Source: Segetibacter sp. | GTDB lineage: Bacteria > Bacteroidota > Bacteroidia > Chitinophagales > Chitinophagaceae | DNA: 64,000 nt | Assembly: GCF_025963695.1 (NCBI RefSeq) | Contig: NZ_JAOQAH010000021.1 | Location: 26,580-90,579 of the forward strand | Direction: 5' to 3' | Made by a program: the position numbers and the translations under genes | Part shown: piece after piece, positions 8,485 to 18,042 of the stretch | Numbering within the stretch: position 1 is the stretch's first letter | Layout of the letters: every line of letters begins with the position of its first letter | Notes under the pieces: generated by a model | The model's input: only the letters and a program-made list of their open reading frames with translations | The model's database searches: none | Told to the model about the DNA's origin: nothing

Positions 8485-9543
8485 TTAAATTGGCAATATG
8501 ATTTCAAACGAGGAATATTCGCCTTCCTTTGTTTCAACATTCAATTCTCCTCCATGAGCTTTTATTATGTCGTAACTCAACGACAGTCCCAATCCTGTTC
8601 CTTGGCCTGCTGGCTTCGTTGTAAAAAATGGTTGAAATATTTTGTTAACAACTTTAGAAGAAATGCCAAAACCGTTGTCTCTAACAATAATTGCAACTGT
8701 TTCGCCCTCGCCTGTTGCCGGCGACTTATTCAACCTGGTAGTTAGTGTGACTGTGGGCTGAAAGCTTCCATTCAGCTGTCTCTTTTTTTCGTTCACAGCA
8801 TAAAAGGCATTATTAAATAAGTTTAGCAAAACGCTGCCAATATCTTGTGGCACAACTTCAATTTTTCCTATGCTTTCATCAAAGTCGGTTTCTATAACTG
8901 CAGTAAATGTTTTATCCTTTAATGAAACACCATAATGTGTTATTTTCAAATATTCACTTGCTAACGCATTAATTCTTATCAGCTCTTTTTTGCCTGCACT
9001 TGTCTGTGTATGCCGAAGCATTCCCTTTACGATACCTTCAGCACGTTTGCCATGATGCGTTATTTTTCTGAGATTATCTTTAAGGTCTGTGGCAATTGTT
9101 ATGGCTTCTTCCTTATGATCCTTTTTTAATGCTTCTTCCATTTCATCAAGCAATTCTGTGCTTACTTCAGAAAAATTATTTACAAAGTTCAGCGGGTTCT
9201 GTATTTCATGTGCAATGCCTGCGGTTAGTTGGCCCAGTGATGCCATTTTTTCTGCTTGTACTAATTGTGCTTGCGTTAATTTAAGATGAGAAATAGTCTT
9301 TTCCAGTTCCTCTTTTTGTTTAGATAATTCGGCTGTTCTTTGTTGCACACCTTTCTCTAATAATTCATTCTGCTCCGTTAACATCCGCTGCTGTTCGTCG
9401 TGCAGCACATGCAAATCTTTGTGGTATTGAAGTTTCTTACGCTGGCTTATTACAAAAGATATAATGAAACTTGCGAACAATATCACCATACCGGAGATGC
9501 CGATTATAACCCTGTACTCAAGATCAATTGCTATCAGGTACAT
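8485..9543 (-). CDS. Membrane-anchored sensor histidine kinase
   Basis: 352 residues. One membrane helix (about 12-34) is followed by a coiled coil (about 40-95), a HisKA domain with phospho-acceptor H112 in AGIAHEIQNPLNF, and a HATPase domain with N box NLFNNAFYAVNEKK, G1 box VRDNGFGIS and G2 box GTGLGLSLSYDI. There is no sensor domain of its own. Its start lies inside the end of the upstream gene (20-nt overlap), which suggests translational coupling; the upstream multi-helix protein probably supplies the sensor. The partner regulator is not adjacent. The start could also be a little downstream (MVILFASF). Confidence 0.88.
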   Translation of the reverse strand: MYLIAIDLEYRVIIGISGMVILFASFIISFVISQRKKLQYHKDLHVLHDEQQRMLTEQNELLEKGVQQRTAELSKQKEELEKTISHLKLTQAQLVQAEKMASLGQLTAGIAHEIQNPLNFVNNFSEVSTELLDEMEEALKKDHKEEAITIATDLKDNLRKITHHGKRAEGIVKGMLRHTQTSAGKKELIRINALASEYLKITHYGVSLKDKTFTAVIETDFDESIGKIEVVPQDIGSVLLNLFNNAFYAVNEKKRQLNGSFQPTVTLTTRLNKSPATGEGETVAIIVRDNGFGISSKVVNKIFQPFFTTKPAGQGTGLGLSLSYDIIKAHGGELNVETKEGEYSSFEIILPI

Positions 9544-10210
9544 AAAAAGCTTTAGCTATTAAAATACAAAAAATGATATAAGCAACATTATGAATATTCC
9601 ACATTTTAACTGACAGAGCAGGATTTTCAGTAATCATCGGCACGTAAAACAGAAAGAGGAAAAAATTAATTACCACAAAAATACCCAGTGCTGTCACTAC
9701 CCAAAAGTCCGCTTCATCCGAGATGCGTCCCTCTTTCTGATTTAATTGCCATAGATAATACTGCATACAGCAAATAAGTAAAAGATAGGCCTCTACAGCT
9801 AATAAGCTTCCACTTAAATGGTGAGGATTAAAAAAGTCTTCATAAATAAAAAAGTTCGCGATTATGAAAACAGCAAAAATCAAAAGAACCACTTTTCTAA
9901 ATCCAGTTGCCGTCGGTTTACGGAGAGTTATAAAAAAGTAACTAAAGCAGCCAAATCTTACAACCGAATGAATATTATATAACGGATTATTACTTTGGGC
10001 CCACGCTGGCAGGTACATCTTAAAATCACCTATAATATCAGCCAACACATTCATTACAAGAGCTAGCCATAAATATGCAATGACAGGCTTTAGATAGATG
10101 GGTTGCTTTTTTCTATATATATATAATATAGATAATGGTATTAATAACGCCCAAACCTCGGACCAGCTTAATAATAATTTAAAAAGCCCCGCGAGGTTCA
10201 AATGCTTCAT
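9524..10210 (-). CDS. Multi-pass membrane protein, probable sensor partner of the kinase
   Basis: 228 residues with about seven hydrophobic helices and short polar loops (for example SEVWALLIPLSILYIY, VVLLIFAVFIIANFFIY, NVAYIIFCILIAKAFYV). I see no known catalytic motif. The gene overlaps the histidine kinase by 20 nt. In many Bacteroidota kinases a seven-helix N-terminal sensor is fused directly to the coiled coil and HisKA domain, so this looks like the same architecture split in two genes. That role is inferred from context. The ATG at 10210 gives a normal charged N-terminus. Confidence 0.7.
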   Translation of the reverse strand: MKHLNLAGLFKLLLSWSEVWALLIPLSILYIYRKKQPIYLKPVIAYLWLALVMNVLADIIGDFKMYLPAWAQSNNPLYNIHSVVRFGCFSYFFITLRKPTATGFRKVVLLIFAVFIIANFFIYEDFFNPHHLSGSLLAVEAYLLLICCMQYYLWQLNQKEGRISDEADFWVVTALGIFVVINFFLFLFYVPMITENPALSVKMWNIHNVAYIIFCILIAKAFYVPDSN

Positions 10211-10277
10211 AAGTCAGTAGTAAAGTTTTCTCAAATTATAGTTGTGAAATTACATCTGCAAGTATCTCAAGAATTTT

Positions 10278-10493
10278 ATGCCTATTTGTTGTATCAATAT
10301 CAACGCAAATAAAAAAAAAAGCACAATTAAATGGAACCGTCAACCTGCTGCCTCTATAACCAGCACCAAGAACGAAAATAGTGTTCTGACAACCGTCAAG
10401 GACAAAGGTTTTGGAATGCCTGCCAAGGTGACGAATGAATTTTCACCCTTACTTTACACCAACCGCTAGCCTGCGGCCTGGTCTACATCTCTC
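10278..10493 (+). pseudogene. Decayed histidine kinase ATP-binding domain fragment
   Basis: A 63-residue frame contains NRQPAASITSTKNENSVLTT then VKDKGFGMPAKVTNEF, which lines up with the region of a HATPase domain around the G1 box (compare VRDNGFGISSKVVNKIF in the neighbouring kinase). After a frame change the DNA continues as FHPYFTPTASLRPGLHLSL, the decayed counterpart of FQPFFTTKPAGQGTGLGLSL. Neither end of a kinase is present and the G2 box is damaged. It is the relic of a second kinase gene, in opposite orientation to the intact kinase. Confidence 0.65.
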
Positions 10494-10533
10494 CCTGCGA
10501 TGCTGGCAATTAAAATAATTCTTATAAGTCGAG

Positions 10534-11013
10534 CTAATAAATCTTCACCTCCAGTTCATCCGAACAATCCAGCAACAACTCCCTTATGGTTTTATTGAAA
10601 ACTGGATGAATAAAATCGGGCGCAATTTCATTAAGTGGCGTCAGCACAAAACGACGTTCTGTAATTCGCGGATGAGGTATAACTAAATCAGGGGTTGAAA
10701 CGACTTTATTGCCATAAAACAGAATGTCAATATCTATTACTCTTGGCCCCATTTTTTCCATGCGTTGCCTGCCTAGTTGCAGTTCGATACTTAACAGTTG
10801 ATTTAGCAGTGCTGCCGGTTCAAGCGTAGTGGTAATACAAAGAACCTGGTTTAAAAACGGCTGTTGCTGGGTGAAACCCCAGGGGGCTGTTTGATATATG
10901 GAAGATTTTTTTACAATAGCGTCAACCTTGCTTTCGATCAATTCGTAAGCTTTTTGCAGGTAGTGCAAGCGATTTCCGACATTTCCGCCTGTCAACAAAT
11001 AATTGTCATTCAT
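10534..11013 (-). CDS. folK: 2-amino-4-hydroxy-6-hydroxymethyldihydropteridine pyrophosphokinase
   Basis: 159 residues of HPPK, which transfers pyrophosphate from ATP to 6-hydroxymethyl-dihydropterin in folate synthesis. Recognisable parts are the N-terminal LLTGGNVGNRLHYLQKAYEL, SSIYQTAPWGFTQQQPFLNQ, the core RVIDIDILFYGN with metal-binding aspartates, and PHPRITERRFVLTPLNEIAP. The length is normal for the stand-alone enzyme. No folP or folB is adjacent. It is divergent from sppA with 62 nt between the start codons. Confidence 0.93.
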   Translation of the reverse strand: MNDNYLLTGGNVGNRLHYLQKAYELIESKVDAIVKKSSIYQTAPWGFTQQQPFLNQVLCITTTLEPAALLNQLLSIELQLGRQRMEKMGPRVIDIDILFYGNKVVSTPDLVIPHPRITERRFVLTPLNEIAPDFIHPVFNKTIRELLLDCSDELEVKIY

Positions 11014-11075
11014 AAAATCTCATTGATTGAGCTGTTCAAATATCTTTAAATTGTGTCCTTAATCACGATTTAATA

Positions 11076-12830
11076 ATGAGAAGTTTTTTCAAGATATTTT
11101 TTGCTTCATTACTTGCGCTGATCGTCTTTATGTTTATTGGAGCGTTGATCGTAATAGGGATCGTTGCAAGTGCAACATCGGGCGACAAACCGGAAGTAGG
11201 AAGTAAAGCAGTGTTGGTTGTTGACTTAACTAAACAGTACAAGGAGCAAAAAGAAGAGGATGCGCTGAACTTTGTAAGCGGAAATGCAGATGAAAACGTT
11301 CCAGGTTTACACGATGTGGTTCGCATGATTGAGTACGCTAAAAGCGATAGCGCGATAAAAGGTATTTACATAAAGGCCGAAGAAAATGCAAACGGTTTTG
11401 CTGCAAGTGAAGAGTTGAGAAATGCACTGATTGATTTTAAAAAAAGCGGAAAGTTTGTAATCGCCTTTGGTGATGTAATCAGCCAAAAAGCATATTACGT
11501 AGCAAGCGTTGCTCATAAATTGTATTGTAACCCAAAAGGAACAGTTGACTGGCGAGGGCTGGAAACAACTTTATTTTTTCTGAAGGGAGCGCTTGATAAG
11601 CTGGAAATTGAACCACAGATTTTTTACGCGGGAAAGTTCAAAAGCGCTACCGAACCTTTACGAGCGTATCAAATGACCGAGCCTAATAAATTACAGACTT
11701 CTGTTTACCTGAATGATTTGTACAGCCATATCTTATTATCAGCCCGGGATAAAAGCAACCTGGATACAGCACAGTTACATCAGTTAGCAAATACGGGCGC
11801 CATACAAACGGCATCTGAAGCAGTCAGATATAAATTGATTGACGGAGTAAAATATGATGACGAAGTAAAAGCCGAAATCATACAACACATTCAAATTGAC
11901 CCTACGCGTAAAATTAATTTTATCAGTTTAGGCAAATATGCAAAAGCAGTTGATTTTTCACCAAACGAAGGAAGCCGGGTTGCAATTATTTATGCTGAAG
12001 GTGAAATAAATGATGGAAAAGGAACCGACGGTCAAATAGGTTCAGACGCATATCGTAACCTGATAAGAAAAGCAAGACTGGACAAAAATATCAAGGCTAT
12101 TGTTTTCCGGGTCAATTCTCCTGGCGGCAGCGCATTGGCGAGCGAAGAAATTTGGAGAGAGATTACACTTGCAAAAAAAGCTAAACCAGTCGTTGTTAGT
12201 TTGGGTGACGTTGCTGCATCTGGGGGGTATTATATTTCTTGTAGTGCGGACAGCATTTTTGCAGAGCCCAATACGATAACCGGTTCAATAGGTGTTTTTG
12301 GCATTGTTCCCAACATGAAAAAGTTTATGAATAATAAGCTTGGGGTTACTTTCGATGGAGTAAAGACTGGCCCTTTTGCCGACATGCCTTCTGCAGTAAG
12401 GCCACTCAATGCGGCAGAAAAACAATTCATCCAAAGTGCAGTAGACACTATTTATTCCACATTTAAGGGCAGGGTAGCAGAGGGCCGAAAATTATCTGTT
12501 GAGATGGTAGATAGTATAGCACAAGGCCGGGTTTGGACGGGACAAAGAGCATTGACAATTGGGCTTGTTGACCGCCTTGGGAATATTAACGATGCGGTGA
12601 AGTGTGCAGCACGAATGGCAAAATTAACTTCTTACCAGTTGAAAGAATATCCTGAAAGCAAAACCATGCTCGAAAAATTTCTAAATAAAACAACAGAGGA
12701 TGTTAAGGTGAAAGCCATTAAAGAAGAGATAGGCGAGGAGCAGTATATCATTCTTAAACAGCTCAAAAATATTCGGAATATGGTTTCTGTTCCCCAAACC
12801 AGGCTGCCTTTCGAACTAACAATCAGGTAA
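11076..12830 (+). CDS. sppA: Signal peptide peptidase SppA, 67K type
   Basis: 584 residues, the long double-domain form. An N-terminal membrane helix (about 5-32) anchors it to the inner membrane. The Ser/Lys dyad is divided between the two repeats: K187 in YAGKFKSATEPL and S382 in GDVAASGGYYIS, which match the catalytic residues of the E. coli enzyme. VNSPGGSALASEEIW and TGSIGVFGI are typical of the C-terminal domain. It degrades cleaved signal peptides in the membrane. No other peptidase is nearby. Confidence 0.93.
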   Translation: MRSFFKIFFASLLALIVFMFIGALIVIGIVASATSGDKPEVGSKAVLVVDLTKQYKEQKEEDALNFVSGNADENVPGLHDVVRMIEYAKSDSAIKGIYIKAEENANGFAASEELRNALIDFKKSGKFVIAFGDVISQKAYYVASVAHKLYCNPKGTVDWRGLETTLFFLKGALDKLEIEPQIFYAGKFKSATEPLRAYQMTEPNKLQTSVYLNDLYSHILLSARDKSNLDTAQLHQLANTGAIQTASEAVRYKLIDGVKYDDEVKAEIIQHIQIDPTRKINFISLGKYAKAVDFSPNEGSRVAIIYAEGEINDGKGTDGQIGSDAYRNLIRKARLDKNIKAIVFRVNSPGGSALASEEIWREITLAKKAKPVVVSLGDVAASGGYYISCSADSIFAEPNTITGSIGVFGIVPNMKKFMNNKLGVTFDGVKTGPFADMPSAVRPLNAAEKQFIQSAVDTIYSTFKGRVAEGRKLSVEMVDSIAQGRVWTGQRALTIGLVDRLGNINDAVKCAARMAKLTSYQLKEYPESKTMLEKFLNKTTEDVKVKAIKEEIGEEQYIILKQLKNIRNMVSVPQTRLPFELTIR

Positions 12831-12907
12831 TAACTAGAGTTTCACCTCCTCAAATGTTCAACGATCAGTTGAAGATATTAAGATAGATTTGCGCTCTCAA
12901 AAGACTT

Positions 12908-14014
12908 ATGAAAGTAGAATACAACCAGCTTACGGCAATGCTGGCAATTACCAAGGCAAGTTTAAAAGCCATCTTACGAAGTCCTTCAACGGTTATTTTC
13001 AGTCTTGCTTTTCCTTTAATCTTTATACTGGTTTTTGGTTTTATTGGTGGCGGAGGTAAAGTTTCCTTCAGCATTGCTATCGATAAAAATGCTGACACCG
13101 CCAATCTTGTTTTTTCGGCTTTAAAAAATATTTCAGGGATAAAGATTGTAAACAAGCCGGACGTAGAATTAAAGGAAGATCTGGAGAAAGGCAGACTGAC
13201 AGCTATCGTTAATATCGAAAAAAACAAGGCCCAAAATCCTCCATATATCATTCACCTTAAAAGTTCAGAGTCAGTTAATCCTCAAAACTTGCAAGTATTA
13301 AAATCTATAATCAGTTCTATAATAAGTAACGTTGACCAAAAAATTTATCCTAACACGCCAACCTTTGCTGCCATTAATGAAAATATTCAAAAAATTCCCG
13401 GCAGAACTTACCGCACCATTGACTTTATTTTACCCGGACAACTTGGTTTTTCGTTGCTGAGTGCTGGTGTGTTTGGCGTAGCTTTTCTTTTCTTTAACCT
13501 CCGGCAGCAATTGGTATTAAAAAGATTTTACGCCACTCCAATACAACGTTCTTACATCATTCTGGGGGAAGGTTTAAGCCGTGTCATTTTCCAGTTGTCT
13601 ACTGCTGTCATCATCATTCTAATTGGACGTTTCGCTTTTCATTACACTCTTGTGCATGGGATAGAAACATTTTTAGAGATAATGGTTTTAAGCTTTATAT
13701 CCTTAATTCTGTTTATGGGTTTTGGATTTATTGTTAGCGGAATTGCTAAAACAGAAAGTACTATTCCACCCTTGGCAAACATTGTTACCCTACCGCAGTT
13801 TTTGCTTGCAGGAACTTTTTTTTCAATAGATGTATTTCCTTCTTGGCTTCAACCTATTTGTAAAATACTTCCTCTAACACACTTCAATGACGCTATGCGA
13901 AAGATTGCTTTCGAAGGCGCTCATTTAAGTGATTGCCTTACTCAAATTGGCATCCTCGCCCTTTGGGCTGTTGTTGTGTATGCCGTAGCTATAAAGGTTT
14001 TTAAGTGGGAATAA
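12908..14014 (+). CDS. ABC-2 type transporter permease
   Basis: 368 residues with one N-terminal membrane helix (ILRSPSTVIFSLAFPLIFIL), a periplasmic domain of roughly 130 residues, and five C-terminal helices. This is the layout of ABC-2 permeases that pair with a separate ATPase (DrrB/YhfO-like). The segment LPQFLLAGTFFSIDVFPSW and LPLTHFNDAMR are characteristic. No ATP-binding gene is in the neighbourhood, so the ATPase must be encoded elsewhere. It is followed after one base by an SRPBCC gene. A possible -7 element TAGATTTG lies at 12884-12891. Confidence 0.82.
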   Translation: MKVEYNQLTAMLAITKASLKAILRSPSTVIFSLAFPLIFILVFGFIGGGGKVSFSIAIDKNADTANLVFSALKNISGIKIVNKPDVELKEDLEKGRLTAIVNIEKNKAQNPPYIIHLKSSESVNPQNLQVLKSIISSIISNVDQKIYPNTPTFAAINENIQKIPGRTYRTIDFILPGQLGFSLLSAGVFGVAFLFFNLRQQLVLKRFYATPIQRSYIILGEGLSRVIFQLSTAVIIILIGRFAFHYTLVHGIETFLEIMVLSFISLILFMGFGFIVSGIAKTESTIPPLANIVTLPQFLLAGTFFSIDVFPSWLQPICKILPLTHFNDAMRKIAFEGAHLSDCLTQIGILALWAVVVYAVAIKVFKWE

Positions 14015-14015
14015 T

Positions 14016-14519
14016 ATGAGAGTTATAAAGCTTGGATTAATTAGTATTGTTTTTCTTTTTTTAGTAGTAACAGCCATTTCTTTGTTGTTGCCATCTACCA
14101 TTAATATTTCGAGAGCTATTAACATCAATGCACCTGTTGATTCTGTTCGCGCAAACATCAACAACATGGCAAAATGGAAAAGTTGGTTTGCTAATTATGA
14201 TTCTTCTCAGACCACTATTTCTGAAAAATTCGTTGGTCCTGGTGCGTCTATCACTATTAATAACACGACGATTACGATCATAGACAGCAAGCCTGACAAA
14301 ATAAAAACTGCCTGGATTTCAGGTAGCAAAACCTTAAATGGTGAGTTTAATATTTTTAAACAGGATAGCGGCAGCCATATTACCGTGCAATGGCATTTTA
14401 CCCAACATGTAGAATGGTACCCGTGGGAGAAGTTTGCTTCAATAGCTTCAGATAAGATAATGAGCCCGGGCATGGAAAAGTCGTTAGATAACCTGAAGCA
14501 GTTGGTTGAAAATAGGTAG
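14016..14519 (+). CDS. SRPBCC family protein with membrane anchor
   Basis: 167 residues. An N-terminal helix (about 7-27) is followed by a START/polyketide-cyclase-like segment: INISRAININAPVDSVRANI begins the fold, then NMAKWKSWFANYD, and ends HVEWYPWEKFASIASDKIMSPGMEKSLDNLKQL. Proteins of this group bind hydrophobic ligands in a helix-grip fold; the ligand is unknown. It starts one base after the permease stop codon, so the two genes form an operon. Confidence 0.78.
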   Translation: MRVIKLGLISIVFLFLVVTAISLLLPSTINISRAININAPVDSVRANINNMAKWKSWFANYDSSQTTISEKFVGPGASITINNTTITIIDSKPDKIKTAWISGSKTLNGEFNIFKQDSGSHITVQWHFTQHVEWYPWEKFASIASDKIMSPGMEKSLDNLKQLVENR

Positions 14520-14758
14520 CAACAAAGGTTAGTCGAAAATTAAGAATCACGTTTACACTCTTTTCTACTTCCATTCAGTTGCATGTAGATTGTCGCACCC
14601 TAAACCAGTTGGCGGTCTGGCACCAACAGCAAGAACATTATTCTCGTATGTCACCGCATCTTTAAAAACCTTCGCTTTGAAGTTCCTTTTTTGTTATTTA
14701 TTTTCTTACTAGTGCAACGGCGACAAATAAAACGATGTCAACCTGCTGAATTGAAGAA

Positions 14759-15319
14759 ATGACAGATCATTTAGCATTAGTAAAAAATTGTTTAAAAGGA
14801 AAAGCACCTGCACAAAAGCAGCTCTACGACAAATTTGCCCCAACTATGCTTGGCGTTTGCTACCGGTATACCAAAAGCACCCAGGATGCTGAAGATGTAC
14901 TGCAGGAAGGATTTGTAAGGGTGTTTACATTTCTTAATCAATATAACGGAGAAGGTGAATTAGGCGCGTGGATAAGAAGGATTATGGTGAACACGGCTTT
15001 AAATTATTTAAAGAAAAGTCAGAAATACCAGCACGATTTGTTATTCGACAAAACACAGCTAGCAGCGGTTTCATCAAACGACCCGGAAGTTTTATTACAT
15101 GCAAAAGAATTGGCAGAACTGATCAGGCAATTGCCAACACCCTACCAGGCAATTTTTAACCTGCATGCTATAGAAGGTTTTTCGCATGTAGAGATTGGAC
15201 AAATGCTTGGCATTAACGAAAACACTTCACGCTCTCAATACATGCGTGCGAGACATTTACTCATTAGCTGGATTACAAATACATCCGGAAATAAAAATAA
15301 GGTGTATGCAAGAAAATGA
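14759..15319 (+). CDS. ECF-family RNA polymerase sigma factor
   Basis: 186 residues. Region 2 is seen in YDKFAPTMLGVCYRYTKSTQ followed by DAEDVLQEGFVRVF, and region 4 in LPTPYQAIFNLHAIEGFSHVE followed by a helix-turn-helix segment (IGQMLGINENTSRSQYMRAR). This is the usual ECF pattern of Bacteroidota. Its last 14 nt overlap the next gene, whose membrane segment may hold the sigma factor, so an anti-sigma relation is likely. ECF sigmas of this type commonly activate their own operon. The start ATG at 14759 agrees with the family N-terminus. Confidence 0.92.
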   Translation: MTDHLALVKNCLKGKAPAQKQLYDKFAPTMLGVCYRYTKSTQDAEDVLQEGFVRVFTFLNQYNGEGELGAWIRRIMVNTALNYLKKSQKYQHDLLFDKTQLAAVSSNDPEVLLHAKELAELIRQLPTPYQAIFNLHAIEGFSHVEIGQMLGINENTSRSQYMRARHLLISWITNTSGNKNKVYARK

Positions 15320-16760
15320 ATTTGAGAAGCGTGTTCGACTGCAAATGGAGGAATTTACACTTGTTCCGAATGGAGAAGTTTGGCGGCAGGTGGAGCCAAG
15401 AATTAAAAAAGAAAAAGGCAAACGCCGCCTTTTCTTTTGGCTGTTTGCCGGGCTTCTTATTATAGGAATAACGGGGGGGATATACTTTTTTAGCGTTAGA
15501 AATCAACCGTTCTCAACATACCGTTCTCCAGGTAAAAATTCTGGTATAGAAAAATCAATAATAGATCCGTCTAAAAAAGTAGATGTTAGTACTGCGAAAA
15601 GAAACACATCAATACAAATTTCAAAATCGAAAAATGAAAGATCAGCCTTTCCTGCTCAAGATATTAGAAACGACATTCGAAGCAACAGATCTCGTACTGC
15701 TTCCTTAACAACTACCGAACTATCGAAACCTTTAGTTAAAGTAAAGAAAGAGACTGTCTATCCTATAAGTAACCGAAGCGAAATTTGGAACGATAAAAAA
15801 GGGGGTAACAATAGCGTTAAACTACCTGTAACAGAAAGGAGGTTGGAAGGAAAAACTGCATTGCCTCCACATAAATATTTGCTTTCGCAAATTGCCGAAA
15901 AATCAAACGGTGATACGGTGGCAAAAGTAACAGCACCGGTAGATAATAAACCTGTGACAGGCGACACCTTAATGGTATTAAAAAAGAATGATGACATAAA
16001 ACCAGGTAAGCAAAAAGACCTGAAAAAGCGGGCATGGGGATTTACTTTGTTTGGAGGATTATCAGACAATATAAGTGGACTTGGAATTGGTTCGGAAAAA
16101 AGCCTGTTCTTCTCTGATCGGCAAAATTCGGGTTCCCAATCAACAACACCATCTTCAGTAACGGCCGGTACACTCGCTGCTTCGGGGTTGCAACATAAAA
16201 GCGCGGCTTCTTTTGGCGGTGGTGTTTATCATATAAAAGCGCTCACAAAAAAGTTGGCCGTTTCCGCGGGAGTTGCTTATCATTTCATGTCAACTAATTC
16301 CGTCATAGGTGATAAAATAGATTCTACTATACATAGCTACGATAGTGTACTCCAAATATCACCCAATGCAAGGCCTTTTTATCTGGCTGGACAAACAACC
16401 TCGTATAATAACAAATATCACATTATTCAACTTCCGATTAATTTACAGCTCCAGGTAAATAATAGTATCGATCACCCACTCCACGTTTCCTTAGGGTTAT
16501 CACCTTCACTTCTTATTGCCTCAAAAGCGTTGTATTTAAACCGGGGCGCCAACGCGTATTACCGTGAACAAAATCAGTTTAGCCATTTCTTGCTCTTCGG
16601 TCAAAGTGAGTTGCAGTATACTATAAGTAGTAAAGTAAATTACCAGTTCAGCGTAGGGCCGACATTAACATATAATTTAAATTCTTTTAGTAAAACTGCT
16701 ATAAGCACCTCTCAACATTTATTATTCACAGGTATAAAAGCCAACATCGTTTTTAAGTAA
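15306..16760 (+). CDS. ECF-linked membrane protein with C-terminal beta-barrel-like domain
   Basis: 484 residues from the ATG at 15306, which overlaps the sigma gene by 14 nt; a longer open frame begins inside the sigma gene and is rejected. The first 45 residues are charged and cytosolic (MQENEFEKRVRLQMEEF), then comes a single membrane helix (RLFFWLFAGLLIIGITGGIY), a long polar Ser/Thr/Lys-rich linker (about 70-250), and a C-terminal domain of alternating strands rich in Tyr, Gly and Ser that resembles small outer-membrane beta-barrels. The position suggests an anti-sigma factor spanning to the cell surface. The topology is inferred. Confidence 0.7.
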   Translation: MQENEFEKRVRLQMEEFTLVPNGEVWRQVEPRIKKEKGKRRLFFWLFAGLLIIGITGGIYFFSVRNQPFSTYRSPGKNSGIEKSIIDPSKKVDVSTAKRNTSIQISKSKNERSAFPAQDIRNDIRSNRSRTASLTTTELSKPLVKVKKETVYPISNRSEIWNDKKGGNNSVKLPVTERRLEGKTALPPHKYLLSQIAEKSNGDTVAKVTAPVDNKPVTGDTLMVLKKNDDIKPGKQKDLKKRAWGFTLFGGLSDNISGLGIGSEKSLFFSDRQNSGSQSTTPSSVTAGTLAASGLQHKSAASFGGGVYHIKALTKKLAVSAGVAYHFMSTNSVIGDKIDSTIHSYDSVLQISPNARPFYLAGQTTSYNNKYHIIQLPINLQLQVNNSIDHPLHVSLGLSPSLLIASKALYLNRGANAYYREQNQFSHFLLFGQSELQYTISSKVNYQFSVGPTLTYNLNSFSKTAISTSQHLLFTGIKANIVFK

Positions 16761-16779
16761 AAAATTTTAAACTACTCAT

Positions 16780-18036
16780 ATGACACCTACATTATCTATT
16801 GGTAAGATGACGGCTTTGCTTATGTTTTTAGCAATCAATTTTCAAAGTTGTGTGAAGGATACTGTCTCAAAAACGTATACCATGTACAAGCCGGTTTATA
16901 AGACTACAGCAGAAGTAAGGGCAAATATTAAAAATGATGCTGCTCTTCCGGTATCAAATCCAGGAAAAATGTTTGTGTTAAGTAATTATATTTTTTTAAA
17001 TGAAATTGATAAAGGCATTCATGTTATCGATAATTCAAATCCCGCTAACCCGGTCAACAAATATTTTATTGCAATACCTGGCAACATTGATCTTGCTGTA
17101 ACAGGCACTACTTTGTATGCAGATCTTTATACTGACCTGGTAACACTCGACATTAGCAATCCCTCTTTAGTACAAGTGAAAAAGATTACGGAAAATGTTT
17201 TTCCTAACAGACTGTACTCAGGGGGCTTTGTTGCTAATAATACAAAGATTATTACAGACTGGACAAAGAAGGATACTACCGTTACCGAGGATGTAAATAT
17301 GACTACAAATGGAAATTTTCTTGTCGATGCTAGTGTGTTTGCAGTCGCACGCCCAGGTTCTTCTGCAAATAAAGCTGCCGTTGGTATCAGCGGTTCTATG
17401 GCCAGGTTTACCCTGCTCGACAATTATTTGTACACTGTTACCGAAAATGCTTTAAATGTCTTTAATATCTCTCACCCTCAAAACCCTGTTTTCAGTAATA
17501 AAATCAATTTGCCTTTTGGTATAGAAACCATCTATCCTTTTAAAAGCAATTTGTTTATTGGTTCACAAACAGGCATGTTGATATATGGAACGGCTAATCC
17601 TGCACAGCCCGTACAAGCTGGAAGCTTTACTCATGCCCGTGTGTGCGATCCTGTTATTGCCGATGATAATTATGCGTATGTAACACTTAGCTCAGGGTCA
17701 AGATGCGCCGGATTTATTAACCAGTTGGATGTGGTAAATATTCAGAACCTACAAAGCCCGAAACTTGTAAAAAGTTATCCTCTTACAAATCCACACGGCC
17801 TAAGTAAAGACGGCAATACCTTATTTATTTGCGACGGAGCTGCCGGTTTAAAAGTGTTTGATGCAGCAGACCAGAACAATATTAAGCTGTTGCAAACATT
17901 AGACGGAATAGACGCGTACGATGTTATTGCCTTTAATGGAATAGCGATTGTTTCTGCCAAAGATGGCTTGTACGAATACAATTATACCGACAGGAGCAAG
18001 GTTCAACAAATCAGCAGAATTTCATTCAACAAATAA
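16780..18036 (+). CDS. LVIVD-repeat lipoprotein
   Basis: 418 residues. A lipoprotein signal ends in FQSC (cysteine about residue 26). The body holds repeated beta-propeller-like units of the LVIVD type: VIDNSNPANPVNKYF, TLDISNPSLVQVKK, VFNISHPQNPVFSN, VVNIQNLQSPKLVKSY and VFDAADQNNIKLLQTL, each with hydrophobic strand, D/N-I/N-S-N-P turn and following strand. Such proteins are thought to be surface-exposed propellers of unknown ligand. It begins 19 nt after the barrel protein and is part of the ECF operon. Confidence 0.85.
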   Translation: MTPTLSIGKMTALLMFLAINFQSCVKDTVSKTYTMYKPVYKTTAEVRANIKNDAALPVSNPGKMFVLSNYIFLNEIDKGIHVIDNSNPANPVNKYFIAIPGNIDLAVTGTTLYADLYTDLVTLDISNPSLVQVKKITENVFPNRLYSGGFVANNTKIITDWTKKDTTVTEDVNMTTNGNFLVDASVFAVARPGSSANKAAVGISGSMARFTLLDNYLYTVTENALNVFNISHPQNPVFSNKINLPFGIETIYPFKSNLFIGSQTGMLIYGTANPAQPVQAGSFTHARVCDPVIADDNYAYVTLSSGSRCAGFINQLDVVNIQNLQSPKLVKSYPLTNPHGLSKDGNTLFICDGAAGLKVFDAADQNNIKLLQTLDGIDAYDVIAFNGIAIVSAKDGLYEYNYTDRSKVQQISRISFNK

Positions 18037-18042
18037 AATAAG

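Noticed and set aside
14560..14690. Minus frame containing NFKAKVFKDAVTYENNVLAV upstream of the sigma gene
   Set aside because: Only about 40 codons, no start codon, a stop immediately upstream, and it spans a GTGCGAC-type string; not supported as a gene.
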